Shown one piece after another: positions 45,530 to 54,681 of a stretch of DNA of 60,057 nucleotides. A model generated the notes under the pieces. That model was given only the letters and a program-made list of their open reading frames with translations, ran no database searches and had not been told where the DNA came from. Numbering within the stretch: the stretch's first letter is position 1; every line of letters starts with the position of its first letter. Source of the DNA: Roseburia sp. 1XD42-34. GTDB lineage: Bacteria > Bacillota > Bacilli > Bacillales > Amphibacillaceae. The position numbers and the translations under genes were made by a program. The stretch covers positions 1 to 60,057 of the forward strand of contig NZ_QWLJ01000028.1 of assembly GCF_009917385.1 (NCBI RefSeq), given 5' to 3'.

Positions 45530-45877
45530 TTGAATGTAGGAACAAGAATTATTCAATTAAGAGAAGCTAATGGTTGGAGTCAGCGTGAGCTTGCTAAACG
45601 TTTAGAGGTAAATCCCAGTGTAATGAATCGGATTGAATCAGGGGAAAGGCCTATGAAAGACCACGAGTTAAATAAGCTTGCCACTATCTTGCATGTTACA
45701 TCTGATTATTTACTTGGACGGTCTGATAATCCAAATTTAACTGAAGAAGAAGCGTTTGCATCCTTTCGTAATAATCCTTCATTAGAAAGATGGTACAAAG
45801 AATTGCCAAACAATAAAGAAGAAGATCTTAAACGGTTAAAACGGATTTGGGAAGCTTTTAAAGAAGAAGATCAATAA
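45530..45877 (+). CDS. XRE-family repressor of the tail locus
   Basis: A 115-residue protein with an N-terminal helix-turn-helix ('GWSQRELAKRLEVNPSVMNRIESGE' in parts, about 16-40) and a C-terminal helical region ('DHELNKLATILHVTSDYLLG' and beyond). The start is probably TTG at 45530 (GCGGTG 6 nt upstream); a GTG three codons earlier is possible. It is divergent from the tail operon and is followed by an ImmA-type protease gene, the same pairing as ImmR-ImmA in ICEBs1 and many prophages, where the protease inactivates the repressor. Confidence 0.85.
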   Translation: MNVGTRIIQLREANGWSQRELAKRLEVNPSVMNRIESGERPMKDHELNKLATILHVTSDYLLGRSDNPNLTEEEAFASFRNNPSLERWYKELPNNKEEDLKRLKRIWEAFKEEDQ

Positions 45878-45885
45878 GTATTTAT

Positions 45886-45916
45886 TAGTGTATAGTTTAT
45901 ACACTATTTATTTTTT
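45886..45916 (+). terminator. AT-rich hairpin after the XRE gene
   Basis: TAGTGTATA-GTT-TATACACTA followed by TTTATTTTTT. It can act as a terminator, or as a palindromic operator between the repressor and protease genes. Confidence 0.5.
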
Positions 45917-45924
45917 ACTATGAT

Positions 45925-45938
45925 GGAACATACGTTCT
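45925..45938 (+). promoter_or_regulatory. LexA-type box before the ImmA-like gene
   Basis: GGAACATACGTTCT has a perfect GAAC-N4-GTTC core and ends 14 nt before the ATG at 45953. Its position after the hairpin suggests damage-inducible expression of the protease. Confidence 0.6.
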
Positions 45939-45952
45939 TTTGGGGGTATTTG

Positions 45953-46411
45953 ATGTTTTTTACCCGTACTGAAGATTATATTCAGCGGTTTCTCTTACAA
46001 CAAAACATTCATAAACCAAATGATTTAACAATCAAAAATATTGCCTCTTCTCTAAACATTCCTGTTTATTATTGGGAATATAGTAGCGAATGTGTGTACT
46101 TAAATGAGAGATGCCTTATTTTTCTAAACAGCAATCGTAGTGAACAAGAGCAGTGGCAGGAGTTTGGTCATGAAATTGCTCATTTTCTGTGGCATACCGG
46201 GAGGCAAGAATTCTTACCATCCACGTTTATTGAATTACAAGAATGGCAAGCTAATTATTTCAGCTACCATCTATGTATACCTACTTTTATGTTACAACGG
46301 ATTAAAACGAAAATAACACCAAAGTATGTGATGAATTTATTTAATGTTGAATACGATTTTGCATGTAAGCGTTTAGAAATGTATCGAAACAAATGGCTCG
46401 CTTCTATCTGA
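45953..46411 (+). CDS. ImmA/IrrE-family metallopeptidase
   Basis: A 152-residue protein with the zinc-protease motif HEXXH in 'FGHEIAHFLWHTG' (about 77-89) and the third ligand region 'LQEWQANYFSYHLCIP' (about 99-114). ImmA proteases cut the partner repressor after a signal, derepressing the mobile element. GGGGGT lies 6 nt before the ATG of MFFTRTEDY; an upstream ATG at 45920 overlaps the LexA box and has no ribosome site. A GGCTCG/CGAGCC hairpin spans the stop. Confidence 0.88.
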   Translation: MFFTRTEDYIQRFLLQQNIHKPNDLTIKNIASSLNIPVYYWEYSSECVYLNERCLIFLNSNRSEQEQWQEFGHEIAHFLWHTGRQEFLPSTFIELQEWQANYFSYHLCIPTFMLQRIKTKITPKYVMNLFNVEYDFACKRLEMYRNKWLASI

Positions 46412-46583
46412 AACGAGCCTTACATACTAGACTTCCTTTTCATTTGCAGTTTGTTAATGATCACTTTGGCAGTTACTTCAGCCCTACTTCAGAGTTTACT
46501 TTAGGGCGAAGGGGTTATGCCCGTGTAAATGAAAAAAACATGGCTAGTGCAAGTAATTGATCAGCTGTACATATACTGAATAG

Positions 46584-46623
46584 AAAATTTTTCGTCGTAA
46601 AATCAACCCTTCACGAAAATTTT
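46584..46623 (-). terminator. Putative terminator of the met genes
   Basis: AAAATTTTTCGT (46584-46595) and ACGAAAATTTT (46613-46623) form an AT-rich stem just after the metE stop; the T-run is within the stem, so it is weak. Confidence 0.4.
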
Positions 46624-46638
46624 ATTCTAGCAACAAGA

Positions 46639-48927
46639 TTACTTTTGAGAAGCTAATTGGTAATTTCGCACTTCTTTTGCAGCTTGCACCATAACTCTTA
46701 AGGCGGCAATGGTTTCGTCTTCTTTTCGTGTTTTTAAACCACAATCTGGGTTAATCCAAAATTGATTAGGTGCGATTGTTTGTAATGCACGATGAATATT
46801 TTGTTTAATTTCGTCAACAGATGGAATACGTGGACTATGAATATCATAAACACCTAAGCCAATTTCTTTTTGGTACGTATTATCTTCAAAGGTAGAAACC
46901 ATTTCACCATGACTCCGTGACGTTTCAATTGAAATTACATCTGCATCAAGATCATCAATACAATCAAAAATATCTTCAAAATTGGAATAGCACATATGTG
47001 TATGAATTTGTGTATCGGCTCTGGCGGTTGCCGTTGCGAGGCGAAAGGCAAGTGACGATTCTGTTAAATATTCATCCCACTTTGTTCGATGAAGCGGCAA
47101 TCCTTCACGTAAAGCTGGTTCATCTACCTGAATAATGTTAATTCCATTTTCTTCTAAAGCCTCCACTTCCTTTTGCAATGCTAAAGCAATTTGTTTCATA
47201 ATTTCATAGCGTGGTGTTGTATCGTGAACAAAAGACCAGTTTAAAATGGTTACCGGCCCCGTTAACATTCCCTTCACCGGACGTTTTGTTAATGACTGTG
47301 CATAAACGCTCTCCTTCACTGTTATCGGTTTATCCCAAGACACATCTCCAAAAATCAATGGCGGTTTGACACAACGTGAGCCATACGACTGCACCCAGCC
47401 AAACTCTGTCACAGTAAAGCCATTCAATTTTTCCCCAAAGTATTCCACCATGTCATTTCGCTCAAATTCACCATGAACGAGAACGTCGATATCGAGTTTT
47501 TCCTGAATTTTGATCCAGCGCTTCATTTGCTCCTTCACAAACTGTTCATACGCTTGTTCCGTAATCTCGCCTTTTCTCCATTTGGTACGTGTTTTTCTCA
47601 CTTCAGGCGTTTGCGGCAAACTGCCAATGGTCGTTGTCGGCAGTAACGGCAATTGTAAACGTTGCTTTTGCTTTTCAATCCGTTCTGCAAATGATACGGT
47701 TCGGTGTGCATCATCACTTGTTAAATTGGCTACTTTTTTTCTTACCTCATGATTGGATTGATACGTCTTTATTAATTGTTTAATTGCTTCACTCGCTTGA
47801 TTTAAATCGGCTTGGACGGAAACCGTACCATGATTCAGGACTTTCGCTAACGTAACTACTTCTCCTAGCTTCTCATCAGCAAATGAAAGTCCGTCATAAA
47901 TGACATTATCCAGCTTTTGTTCTAATGTTTTTGTTACCGGAACATGCAAGAGCGAACAAGATGGTTGAATAATAAGCTGGTCATGATGAACTAGTTGTCT
48001 AATTACTTCCAATATCGTGCGCTTTTCTGCTAAATTAGCTCGCCAAACATTACGTCCATCAATAATCCCGGCTGCTAACACCTTATCCTTGGGAAATCCA
48101 TACGTTTTTAATAGTTCTAAAGAATTTCCGTGAACAAAATCCATGCCAATCGCTTTTACTGGGAGGCTCACAATTTTTTCATAAGCAGTTATTTTTTCAA
48201 AATACGTTTGTAAAATAATCTGAGCATGAGGTACGTGTTCAGCAAAAGTCTGATACACTTTTTCAACTATTGCGATTTCTTGTTTCGATAATTGCGTTAC
48301 TAAGATTGGCTCATCTATTTGAATCCAAGATGCTCCCGCTTCGACAAGTTCCTGTAAGATCTGTACATATTGTGGTATAAATTTTTCCACAATTGTTGAA
48401 AACTCCTGCTGGTCATACCCCTTTGCCAGCTTTATAAATGTAATTGGACCTAAAAGGACGGGCTTCCCATCAATACCTAGTTTTTCTTTAGCTTCTTGAT
48501 AAAAGGTTAAAGCACGATTCTCTACTATGGAAGGCGTGACGCCATTTAATTCTGGAACGATATAATGATAGTTTGTGTTAAACCATTTCGTCATTTCTGA
48601 AGCGACCGCCCCATCTGTTCCACGCGCAATAGCGAAGTACGTGTGCCCATCTACTTTTCCACCAGTATAGTCAAAGCGTTTCGGTACGATTCCAAACATA
48701 ATGGCTGTATCTAAGACATGGTCATATAAGGAAAAGTCATTAACCGGAATTAAATCGATTCCTTTTTCCTGTTGTTTTTTCAAATTGCGTAAACGGATTT
48801 CTGTTGTCTTTTCGATTAATTCCATCTCCGAAATAACTCCACTCCAAAAATTTTCTAATGCTCTTTTCCATTCGCGATTTTCTCCAATTCTAGGATAACC
48901 AATATTCGAACTCTTTATTTTTGACAT
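46639..48927 (-). CDS. metE: Cobalamin-independent methionine synthase (MetE)
   Basis: MetE moves the methyl group of 5-methyltetrahydropteroyl-triglutamate to homocysteine. The 762-residue protein has the two-barrel layout; the N-terminal '[19 protein letters not shown]', the zinc ligands in '[10 protein letters not shown]' (His and Cys) and '[10 protein letters not shown]' (Cys), and '[13 protein letters not shown]' at the second barrel are clear. The start MSKIKSS has GGAGGAG upstream; fifteen in-frame codons before it are discarded. It lies 138 nt after yitJ, with no terminator between, and so is probably under the same SAM control. Confidence 0.96.
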   Translation of the reverse strand: MSKIKSSNIGYPRIGENREWKRALENFWSGVISEMELIEKTTEIRLRNLKKQQEKGIDLIPVNDFSLYDHVLDTAIMFGIVPKRFDYTGGKVDGHTYFAIARGTDGAVASEMTKWFNTNYHYIVPELNGVTPSIVENRALTFYQEAKEKLGIDGKPVLLGPITFIKLAKGYDQQEFSTIVEKFIPQYVQILQELVEAGASWIQIDEPILVTQLSKQEIAIVEKVYQTFAEHVPHAQIILQTYFEKITAYEKIVSLPVKAIGMDFVHGNSLELLKTYGFPKDKVLAAGIIDGRNVWRANLAEKRTILEVIRQLVHHDQLIIQPSCSLLHVPVTKTLEQKLDNVIYDGLSFADEKLGEVVTLAKVLNHGTVSVQADLNQASEAIKQLIKTYQSNHEVRKKVANLTSDDAHRTVSFAERIEKQKQRLQLPLLPTTTIGSLPQTPEVRKTRTKWRKGEITEQAYEQFVKEQMKRWIKIQEKLDIDVLVHGEFERNDMVEYFGEKLNGFTVTEFGWVQSYGSRCVKPPLIFGDVSWDKPITVKESVYAQSLTKRPVKGMLTGPVTILNWSFVHDTTPRYEIMKQIALALQKEVEALEENGINIIQVDEPALREGLPLHRTKWDEYLTESSLAFRLATATARADTQIHTHMCYSNFEDIFDCIDDLDADVISIETSRSHGEMVSTFEDNTYQKEIGLGVYDIHSPRIPSVDEIKQNIHRALQTIAPNQFWINPDCGLKTRKEDETIAALRVMVQAAKEVRNYQLASQK

Positions 48928-49065
48928 ATATACTCCTCCACTTTTTATATAATAGAAAATCATGAGATACACATTATTGATTATTGACCTTCTCTCTTGA
49001 TAGGTTAATTAATGATGTTCTAAACCACTATCCTTTAGATTTTGATGTGTACTTATTCTTAAAAC

Positions 49066-50922
49066 TTACCCTAAACTAATGTGAGGATAAGCTTGCTTGC
49101 ACCGCATGGAATTTGTTTTTTGATGAATATAGTTAACTAATTCGACTATCATATCATAGCGCATAAACGGAGTGATAAGATATATCCCGTGAAAATGTTC
49201 AAAAGCTGTATCAAGTAGCTCTTTCGAAATAGCAATGCTTTCGTTTGTTGATTGTTCTCGATTTCCTTCTGCTGCTTTCATACGGGATCGAACTTCATCC
49301 GTAAGCTTTATCCCCGGTACTTCATGATGTAAAAACTCAGCATTTTTTGTAGACGTTAATGGCATAATTCCAATAAAAATTGGTGTCTCTATATGTGAAG
49401 TCGCTTGTTTCAAAGCAATTATTTTCTCTTTACTATAAACGGGCTGTGTCATGATATAGTCAGCACCACTTGCTATCTTTCTCTCCAATCTTGCAACCGA
49501 CTTTTCTACATTATTCACGTTGGGATTAAAAGCTGCTCCCACTGTAAATGAGGTATGTTCTCTTAGGGAATCCCCGGAAAATGACATGCCTTTATTTCCT
49601 CTTTTAATTAACTCAATTAACTTAAATGAATTAACATCAAAAACAGAAGTTGCTCCTGGAAAACTGCCAATTTTAGTTGGATCACCTGTTATAGCTAAAA
49701 TTTCATGAATTCCTAAAATGTCTAATCCCATCAAATGTGACTGTAAGCCAATTAAATTACGATCTCTGCAAGCTAGATGGACTAACGGTCTGAGCCCCTG
49801 TTCTTTAATCATCGTTGCAACAGCTACATTACATATTCGCGGTGTGGCAAGCGAATTATCAGCAAGTGTCACTGCGTCGATTCCAGCTTCTTTTAATGCT
49901 TGTATTCCCTGGTGATATTCTGTCATATCTAAATGTTTCGGAGCATCTAATTCAACGATAATGGTATGTCGTTTTTTTGCTAATTCTGCCAGCGATTTTT
50001 CTTTTCGTTTCCTTTTTACAATTACTCTCTCTCGCTTCGAAATTTCTACCACTTTTTCTGTAATCGGGTCCGTATCTTTTAATCCTTCAGCTAATGCTTT
50101 AATATGGTCAGGAGTTGTTCCACAACAACCACCTACTAAACGTACCCCTTGCTCTCGCAATTGGCCGGCACACTGTTTAAAATAAGCCGGTTCATTTTCG
50201 TAATAAAGTACGCCATCCCGATATGCAGGCAAGCTTGCATTTGGATATGTAGCTAAAAAAGCCTTTTTTGGTAAAGGAACCGATTGTAAGGATGTAATCA
50301 TTTGGGATGGTCCAAAACGACAGTTAACGCCAACAACATCCGCCCCCAAAGATTCCAGTTGCTGTAACGCTTCAGCCAACGGTATTCCATTTTCCAAAAC
50401 TCCCGGAACGTGCATGGACACATTTGCAATAATAGGAATTTCTGTTTCCTCCCTGGCAATTTCCAACACCGTTGTTAACTCATCAAGATTATAATAGGTT
50501 TCTAAAATAAGCCCATCTACTTCCTCTAAAAGTAAACAATATAATTGCTCTCGAAAGCTTCGTTTAATTTCCTCTTTTGTTTCATTTAATGCTTGAACGC
50601 CATGGATACCGCCAATACTTCCTAAAATATATACTCCTTTTTGCCGAGCTTGCTTTGCAATTTGTACTGCTTTTTGGTTCATCTTTTTAACTTGCTCTTC
50701 TAAGCCGTATCGTGCCAATTTAATATAGTTTGCTCCATATGTGTTTGTTTGAATGACTGTTGCTCCAGCATGAATATATGCTTCATGTACCTGTTGAACT
50801 TGATCTGGATGGGTTATGTTTAATTGTTCAAAACTTTGATCGATACCATACGAATATAACATCGTTCCCATGGCACCATCTGCAATTAAAATTTGCTCTT
50901 GTAACTGTTGTAATAAGCTCAT
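49066..50922 (-). CDS. yitJ: Bifunctional homocysteine S-methyltransferase / methylene-THF reductase
   Basis: A 618-residue fusion as in Bacillus YitJ. The N-terminal homocysteine methyltransferase domain (about 1-285) has zinc ligands in 'GVNCRFGP' (about 199-206) and 'VGGCCGTTPDHI' (about 263-274). The C-terminal MetF-like domain (about 310-600) has 'VELDAPKHLD', 'HLACRDRNLIGLQSHLMGL', 'ILAITGDP' and 'YIMTQPVYSKE'. It provides methyl-THF and can methylate homocysteine. Its ATG overlaps the metI stop (ATGA). Confidence 0.95.
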   Translation of the reverse strand: MSLLQQLQEQILIADGAMGTMLYSYGIDQSFEQLNITHPDQVQQVHEAYIHAGATVIQTNTYGANYIKLARYGLEEQVKKMNQKAVQIAKQARQKGVYILGSIGGIHGVQALNETKEEIKRSFREQLYCLLLEEVDGLILETYYNLDELTTVLEIAREETEIPIIANVSMHVPGVLENGIPLAEALQQLESLGADVVGVNCRFGPSQMITSLQSVPLPKKAFLATYPNASLPAYRDGVLYYENEPAYFKQCAGQLREQGVRLVGGCCGTTPDHIKALAEGLKDTDPITEKVVEISKRERVIVKRKRKEKSLAELAKKRHTIIVELDAPKHLDMTEYHQGIQALKEAGIDAVTLADNSLATPRICNVAVATMIKEQGLRPLVHLACRDRNLIGLQSHLMGLDILGIHEILAITGDPTKIGSFPGATSVFDVNSFKLIELIKRGNKGMSFSGDSLREHTSFTVGAAFNPNVNNVEKSVARLERKIASGADYIMTQPVYSKEKIIALKQATSHIETPIFIGIMPLTSTKNAEFLHHEVPGIKLTDEVRSRMKAAEGNREQSTNESIAISKELLDTAFEHFHGIYLITPFMRYDMIVELVNYIHQKTNSMRCKQAYPHISLG

Positions 50923-52046
50923 GTTGGTTTCACCTCCTCCTTTACGATTAAATCAAAAGCTTGATTTAAATCTGCAATTAGATCATTTGCGTGTTCAATA
51001 CCCACTGAAATCCGCAGTAAACGATTAGACAAACCATATGCATTACGAATTTTTTCCGGAATATCCATATGTGTTTGGGTAACAGGATACGTAATAAAGC
51101 TCTCTACTCCTCCTAGACTCTCTGCAAAGGTAAATAATTGTACAGCCTTTAAAAAAGGTGTTACATAAACTTCATCAAGAATTTCAAAACTGACCATGCC
51201 GCCCCGACCGGGATAGTAAACATCCGTAACAAGCGGGTGCTGTTGCAAATACGGAACGATTTGCTTTGCATTGGCTTCATGTTTTTCCATTCTAATGGCT
51301 AACGTTTTTATCCCCCGGATTAGATTAAAACAATCAAATGGCGATAGGACAGCTCCTATTGACTGATGGAGAAAAACAAGTTGTTCACTAAGCCTTTCCC
51401 CTTTGGAAATGACCAGTCCAGCCAACACATCATTATGCCCAGCTAAGTATTTCGTTGCACTATGAATGACGATATCAGCTCCTTCTTTAATCGGCTGTTG
51501 AATTAACGGGGTGTACAGCGTGTTATCAACAATTAAAAGCAGACCATGCTGCTTAGCGATGTTCGAAACTTTTACTAAATCTACTGTCTTCATTAGCGGA
51601 TTGGTAGGTGATTCAATAAAAATTGCTTGTGTATTTTCTGTGATGCTTGAAGCTAATGTGTCATAGCAATCCCCATCCCAATAAGTAAATTCAAATCCAT
51701 ATTTATCTTGAAGCATTGCAAATAGCCGATAATTTCCCCCATAAATGTCTCGTGACGAAATAAAATGCGTATTTTTATGAAACAGAGAAAACACCAATTG
51801 TACTGCTGCCATCCCAGAAGCTGTAGCAAAGGCTTTGTCTCCGTATTCCAGCTGGGCTACTGCTTCTTCAAGTACATCACGAGTAGGACTTCCACAGCGG
51901 GAATAATCATAGCCCTCATTCGAGCTAATTTCTGTATGGCGAAAAGCAGTAGAGAAATAGACCGGCGTACTTACCGCATGAAATGCCTCATCTTTACGAT
52001 TTCCAATTTGCGTGACAAACGTTTCTTGCCTACATCGTTCCGTCAT
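50919..52046 (-). CDS. metI: Cystathionine gamma-synthase / O-acetylhomoserine thiolyase (MetI)
   Basis: A 375-residue PLP enzyme of the Cys/Met metabolism family, the length of Bacillus MetI. It starts 'METE'-free with MTERCRQETFVTQIGN; PLP-binding Lys is in 'VIHSATKYLAGHND' (about 194-207), with 'DYSRCGSPTRDVLE' and 'FIESPTNPLMK' as further family motifs. It makes cystathionine or homocysteine from acylhomoserine. No metC follows directly; yitJ overlaps it. AAAGGAGC precedes the start. A terminator-like hairpin separates it from yezD. Confidence 0.93.
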   Translation of the reverse strand: MTERCRQETFVTQIGNRKDEAFHAVSTPVYFSTAFRHTEISSNEGYDYSRCGSPTRDVLEEAVAQLEYGDKAFATASGMAAVQLVFSLFHKNTHFISSRDIYGGNYRLFAMLQDKYGFEFTYWDGDCYDTLASSITENTQAIFIESPTNPLMKTVDLVKVSNIAKQHGLLLIVDNTLYTPLIQQPIKEGADIVIHSATKYLAGHNDVLAGLVISKGERLSEQLVFLHQSIGAVLSPFDCFNLIRGIKTLAIRMEKHEANAKQIVPYLQQHPLVTDVYYPGRGGMVSFEILDEVYVTPFLKAVQLFTFAESLGGVESFITYPVTQTHMDIPEKIRNAYGLSNRLLRISVGIEHANDLIADLNQAFDLIVKEEVKPT

Positions 52047-52188
52047 TATATAAGCTCCTTTCTATGAAACAACATAAGAAAAATTGGAACAGGGTTAGCG
52101 TGTCTCATCCGCACGCGTAAACTTTTCATCGAATCCGCTTTTGAGTAAAAACTTATACGCTCTTACGTAGAACAATTTTCTAACATAG

Positions 52189-52235
52189 AAAAGGCATCCT
52201 ACACCTTCTCTCATAATTAGATAGGTGAAAGATGC
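52189..52235 (-). terminator. Hairpin between yezD and metI
   Basis: On the minus strand AAAGGCATC-tttCACCT...AGGTGtagGATGCCTTTT forms an interrupted stem with a T-run. It may cut read-through into metI or be a partial attenuator. Confidence 0.65.
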
Positions 52236-52237
52236 CT

Positions 52238-52426
52238 TTAGTTGTCTAATCGGCAGTTATTATTTACTTTTTGCAATGAACGATTGGTATTGGTAAACCG
52301 CTTTTTCTCCGTTGTGTCAATTTGCATAACCCTTCCATCATGAACGGTAATAACAACAGATCCGTATTCCATTTCATCTAAGCTTTTCCTTAAATATTGC
52401 CATTGTACGTCATCTAATTTACTCAT
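52238..52426 (-). CDS. yezD: YezD-family small protein (DUF2292)
   Basis: A 62-residue protein with the conserved core 'VQWQYLRKSLDEMEYGSVVITVHDGRVMQID' in parts, typical of YezD/DUF2292, usually encoded with sulphur assimilation genes. The start MSKLDDVQW is used; the 26 codons upstream have no family similarity. It lies directly downstream of the SAM riboswitch. Function is unknown. Confidence 0.85.
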   Translation of the reverse strand: MSKLDDVQWQYLRKSLDEMEYGSVVITVHDGRVMQIDTTEKKRFTNTNRSLQKVNNNCRLDN

Positions 52427-52544
52427 TTTCCCATCTTCCCTTCTTTTCATTGTACAAAGTACAAGCACCAAAAATGATTTGGAACTTGTAAAGCTATTGC
52501 CCATTTTATTTAGGAAGAGTTACGTATCATTGATGATCCAATAA

Positions 52545-52584
52545 AAATATAAAAACCTCTTCCTAATAGAAATAAGAAGAGGTT
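52545..52584 (-). terminator. SAM riboswitch expression-platform terminator
   Basis: AACCTCTTC / GAAGAGGTT (52576-52584 with 52554-52562) and a TTTTTATATTTTTATT run on the minus strand. It forms when SAM is bound. Confidence 0.8.
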
Positions 52585-52606
52585 GGTTAATTAATGTTTA
52601 TCACTC

Positions 52607-52710
52607 TTCTTATCTTTCAGGCATTGTGCTTGCTGGAATTGGCACAGTACTTTAACAAGTCTGTTGCCGAGGCTTCAATGGGCCAGTCCCTCCACCTCTC
52701 TGGATAAGAA
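52607..52710 (-). promoter_or_regulatory. SAM-I (S-box) riboswitch
   Basis: The minus strand reads CTTATCCAGAGAGGTGGAGGGA, then CTGGCCC, TGAAGCC-CGGCAACAG, TGTGCCAATTCC-GCAAG and GATAAG: all conserved blocks of the S-box in order, with P1 closed by CTTATC/GATAAG. SAM binding favours the terminator just downstream, shutting off yezD and, by read-through, the methionine genes. Confidence 0.95.
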
Positions 52711-52953
52711 ATACATGTATATTAAATTTGTTTATTACTTTACACGGAAAATATATCGTTGTCAATATTTTATTTATAATTTTGTGCAAATATTAACACA
52801 AATAGATTTTACACTTACATTATAGAAGCGCTTTTGAGGCTTGTCCATCAACGCTAAATAGGGGAGGGCCAGCTTACATTTATTCCTTGGCTCCGTGGGC
52901 TGGCATGAATAGTTATTAAAATTTTATTAGGAAGCAGGTGATGGATTTTGCCT
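52711..52953. other. Intergenic region
   Basis: It must hold the promoter of the SAM-controlled transcript (minus) but none is clear. A GGCCAGC...GCTGGC inverted repeat lies at about 52870-52905. Confidence 0.35.
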
Positions 52954-53595
52954 ATGGAAAAAGTCTTGTCGTTAAAAAATTTATCCATGAGTTATTGAAG
53001 CAAAAAAGTATTAAATGAAATTAATCTCGATATATCACCAGGACAAATTATTGGATATATTGGGATTGGGCCTAATGGTGCCGGAAAAAGCACCACCCTT
53101 AAAATTATGCTCGGATTAGTGGAAGAATATAGTGGTACGGTAGAAATCTTTTGGCGAAGATATTGCAACTAGTGATTATTCCTATAAGCGTAAAAAAATG
53201 CAGAGATTTATGATAATCTGACAGCAAATGAGTAGTTAACATTTATTGGTGAGCTTTACGGCATGGAGCAAAACGAACCAATAAACAAAGCCGAAAGCCT
53301 CATGCAACAATTTGGTATGGAAGATTTACATACACGTATTTCTTCGTTTTCCAAGGGAATATGGAAAAAAGTTTTAATTATTTCCAGCCTCTTACATAAC
53401 CCAGATTTGATTTTTCTTGATGAACCATTAAGTGGACTGGATGCCAATAGTGTGATGATTATAAAAGACATCTTAGAGCAGCTAGTCGCACATCGGAAAA
53501 CGATTTTTTACTCTTCGCATATTATGGATGTTGTTGAAAAGATTAGTAATCGCATTGTACTACTTCTAGATGGAGATATTGCCCCAGAGATGTGA
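52954..53595 (+). pseudogene. ABC transporter ATP-binding protein, broken
   Basis: The start reads MEKVLSLKNLSMSY, then an in-frame stop, then 'KVLNEINLDISPGQIIGYIG' and Walker A 'GPNGAGKSTTLK'. A frame change near 53150 ('TVEI' then 'GEDIA') and another stop near 53236 break the middle. From 53263 a clean frame holds 'FSKGIWKKVLIISSLLHNPDLIFLDEPLSGLD' in parts (degenerate signature, intact Walker B) to 'LLLDGDIAPEM'. No permease gene follows. Non-functional. Confidence 0.8.
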
Positions 53596-53718
53596 CAATA
53601 TGTTCCTTGATAGCACGAAGTAATACTCAAATCCAAACCTCTATTAGTAATAAAAGCAATGATTTATTAACATACTCCCTTTTTCAATTAGAAAATATTT
53701 CAATTAAGAAAACAGTTC

Positions 53719-54426
53719 TCACATAAGCAGTAATGCGTCGACATCCAATATGTCAATTCGTTTTTGACTTTTTTTCTTAATGTAGCCTTTTCTTTCTAAC
53801 TTCTTTAAAACTCTGCTTATCGTTTCAGGTGTTGTCCCGAGATAAGAGGCTAAATCTTTATAATTCATAGGTAGCTCTACTTGCTGATTTCGTGCATCCA
53901 TATTCTCAACAAGGAATAGACCCAATCTCGTATCAACAGACTTTGTTGCAAAACGAGTTATTTGCATCTCCGATTGCTCCAGCCGGTTAGCAAATTCTTC
54001 TAGTATTTTCAACGAAATGGAAGGGTATTTTAATAATAAATTTTGCATAGCTGTACGACTAATCATGCAAACTTTTGCTGGTGACATTGCTTCAGCATAT
54101 GCTTCATGTACTGTATCTTTGAAAATGGCTAATTCACCTGTGAAATCTCCTGGATTTAATATTCGAACGAGCTGCTCTTTCCCTTCATCTGAAAGACGAT
54201 AAATTTTTATCTTTCCTATATGAGTGATATACAACCATTCAGCTTTATCGCCTGCACGGTAAATAATTTCTCCACGCTTGAAAGTAACAGCATGAACTGA
54301 TTGCATAATCTCATCCATTTGCAGTTTATCTAAATGATTAAAAATAGGTACAACCGATACACAATAGTGGTCTGAACTATTTTTACAGGTTTCTTTAATG
54401 TTTGTTTCTTCCTTTGAATGCATCAT
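53719..54426 (-). CDS. Crp/Fnr-family regulator with N-terminal cysteines
   Basis: A 235-residue regulator: cyclic-nucleotide-binding fold (about 30-150, 'IIYRAGDKAEWLYITHIGKIKIYRLS' in parts, 'PGDFTGELAIF') and a C-terminal Crp-type helix-turn-helix ('DLASYLGTTPETISRVLKKLERKG', about 188-211). Two cysteines near the N-terminus (in 'ETCKNSSDHYC', about 12-22) may sense metal or redox state, as in Fnr-like proteins. The start MMHSKEE has AAAGGGGGAG upstream; the 17 codons before it come from a family A repeat and are excluded. It precedes a P-type ATPase and probably regulates it. Confidence 0.82.
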   Translation of the reverse strand: MMHSKEETNIKETCKNSSDHYCVSVVPIFNHLDKLQMDEIMQSVHAVTFKRGEIIYRAGDKAEWLYITHIGKIKIYRLSDEGKEQLVRILNPGDFTGELAIFKDTVHEAYAEAMSPAKVCMISRTAMQNLLLKYPSISLKILEEFANRLEQSEMQITRFATKSVDTRLGLFLVENMDARNQQVELPMNYKDLASYLGTTPETISRVLKKLERKGYIKKKSQKRIDILDVDALLLM

Positions 54427-54450
54427 AGGCTCCCCCTTTCCTAGATAATG

Positions 54451-54619
54451 TGAATCTTCAATCAGTAGGTTTTTCATTCATCCCCCATGGCTTGTTAATA
54501 TCGTAATGATATGAACTAAAGGCCTCTTACGAAATAGACGTTTAGGTGCTATTATCTCCCAGTTAGACTTGTTGCAGTACTGAAATGGGAGCCTTACAGT
54601 ACTTTATATACAGGCTAAA
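54451..54619 (+). repeat. Family A repeat, copy 5
   Basis: TGAATCTTCAATCAGTAGG, TTTTTCATTCATCCCCC, GTTAATATCGTAATGATATGA, TTTAGGTGCTATTATCTCCCAGTTAGACTTG, TGGGAGCCTTACAGTAC. It lies between the regulator and ATPase genes. Confidence 0.7.
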
Positions 54620-54681
54620 AATCATCAACACTCAAACATTTTCTGGTACTCTATAAATGCTCGGCAATGATTGTTACCTTC

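Noticed and set aside
33416..46411. Ordinary intact prophage
   Set aside because: No integrase, replication, terminase, portal, capsid or attachment-site duplications were found around the tail genes.
54427..54477. 17-residue N-terminal extension of the Crp/Fnr regulator
   Set aside because: It is encoded by the edge of a family A repeat and has no ribosome site, whereas MMHSKEE has a strong one.
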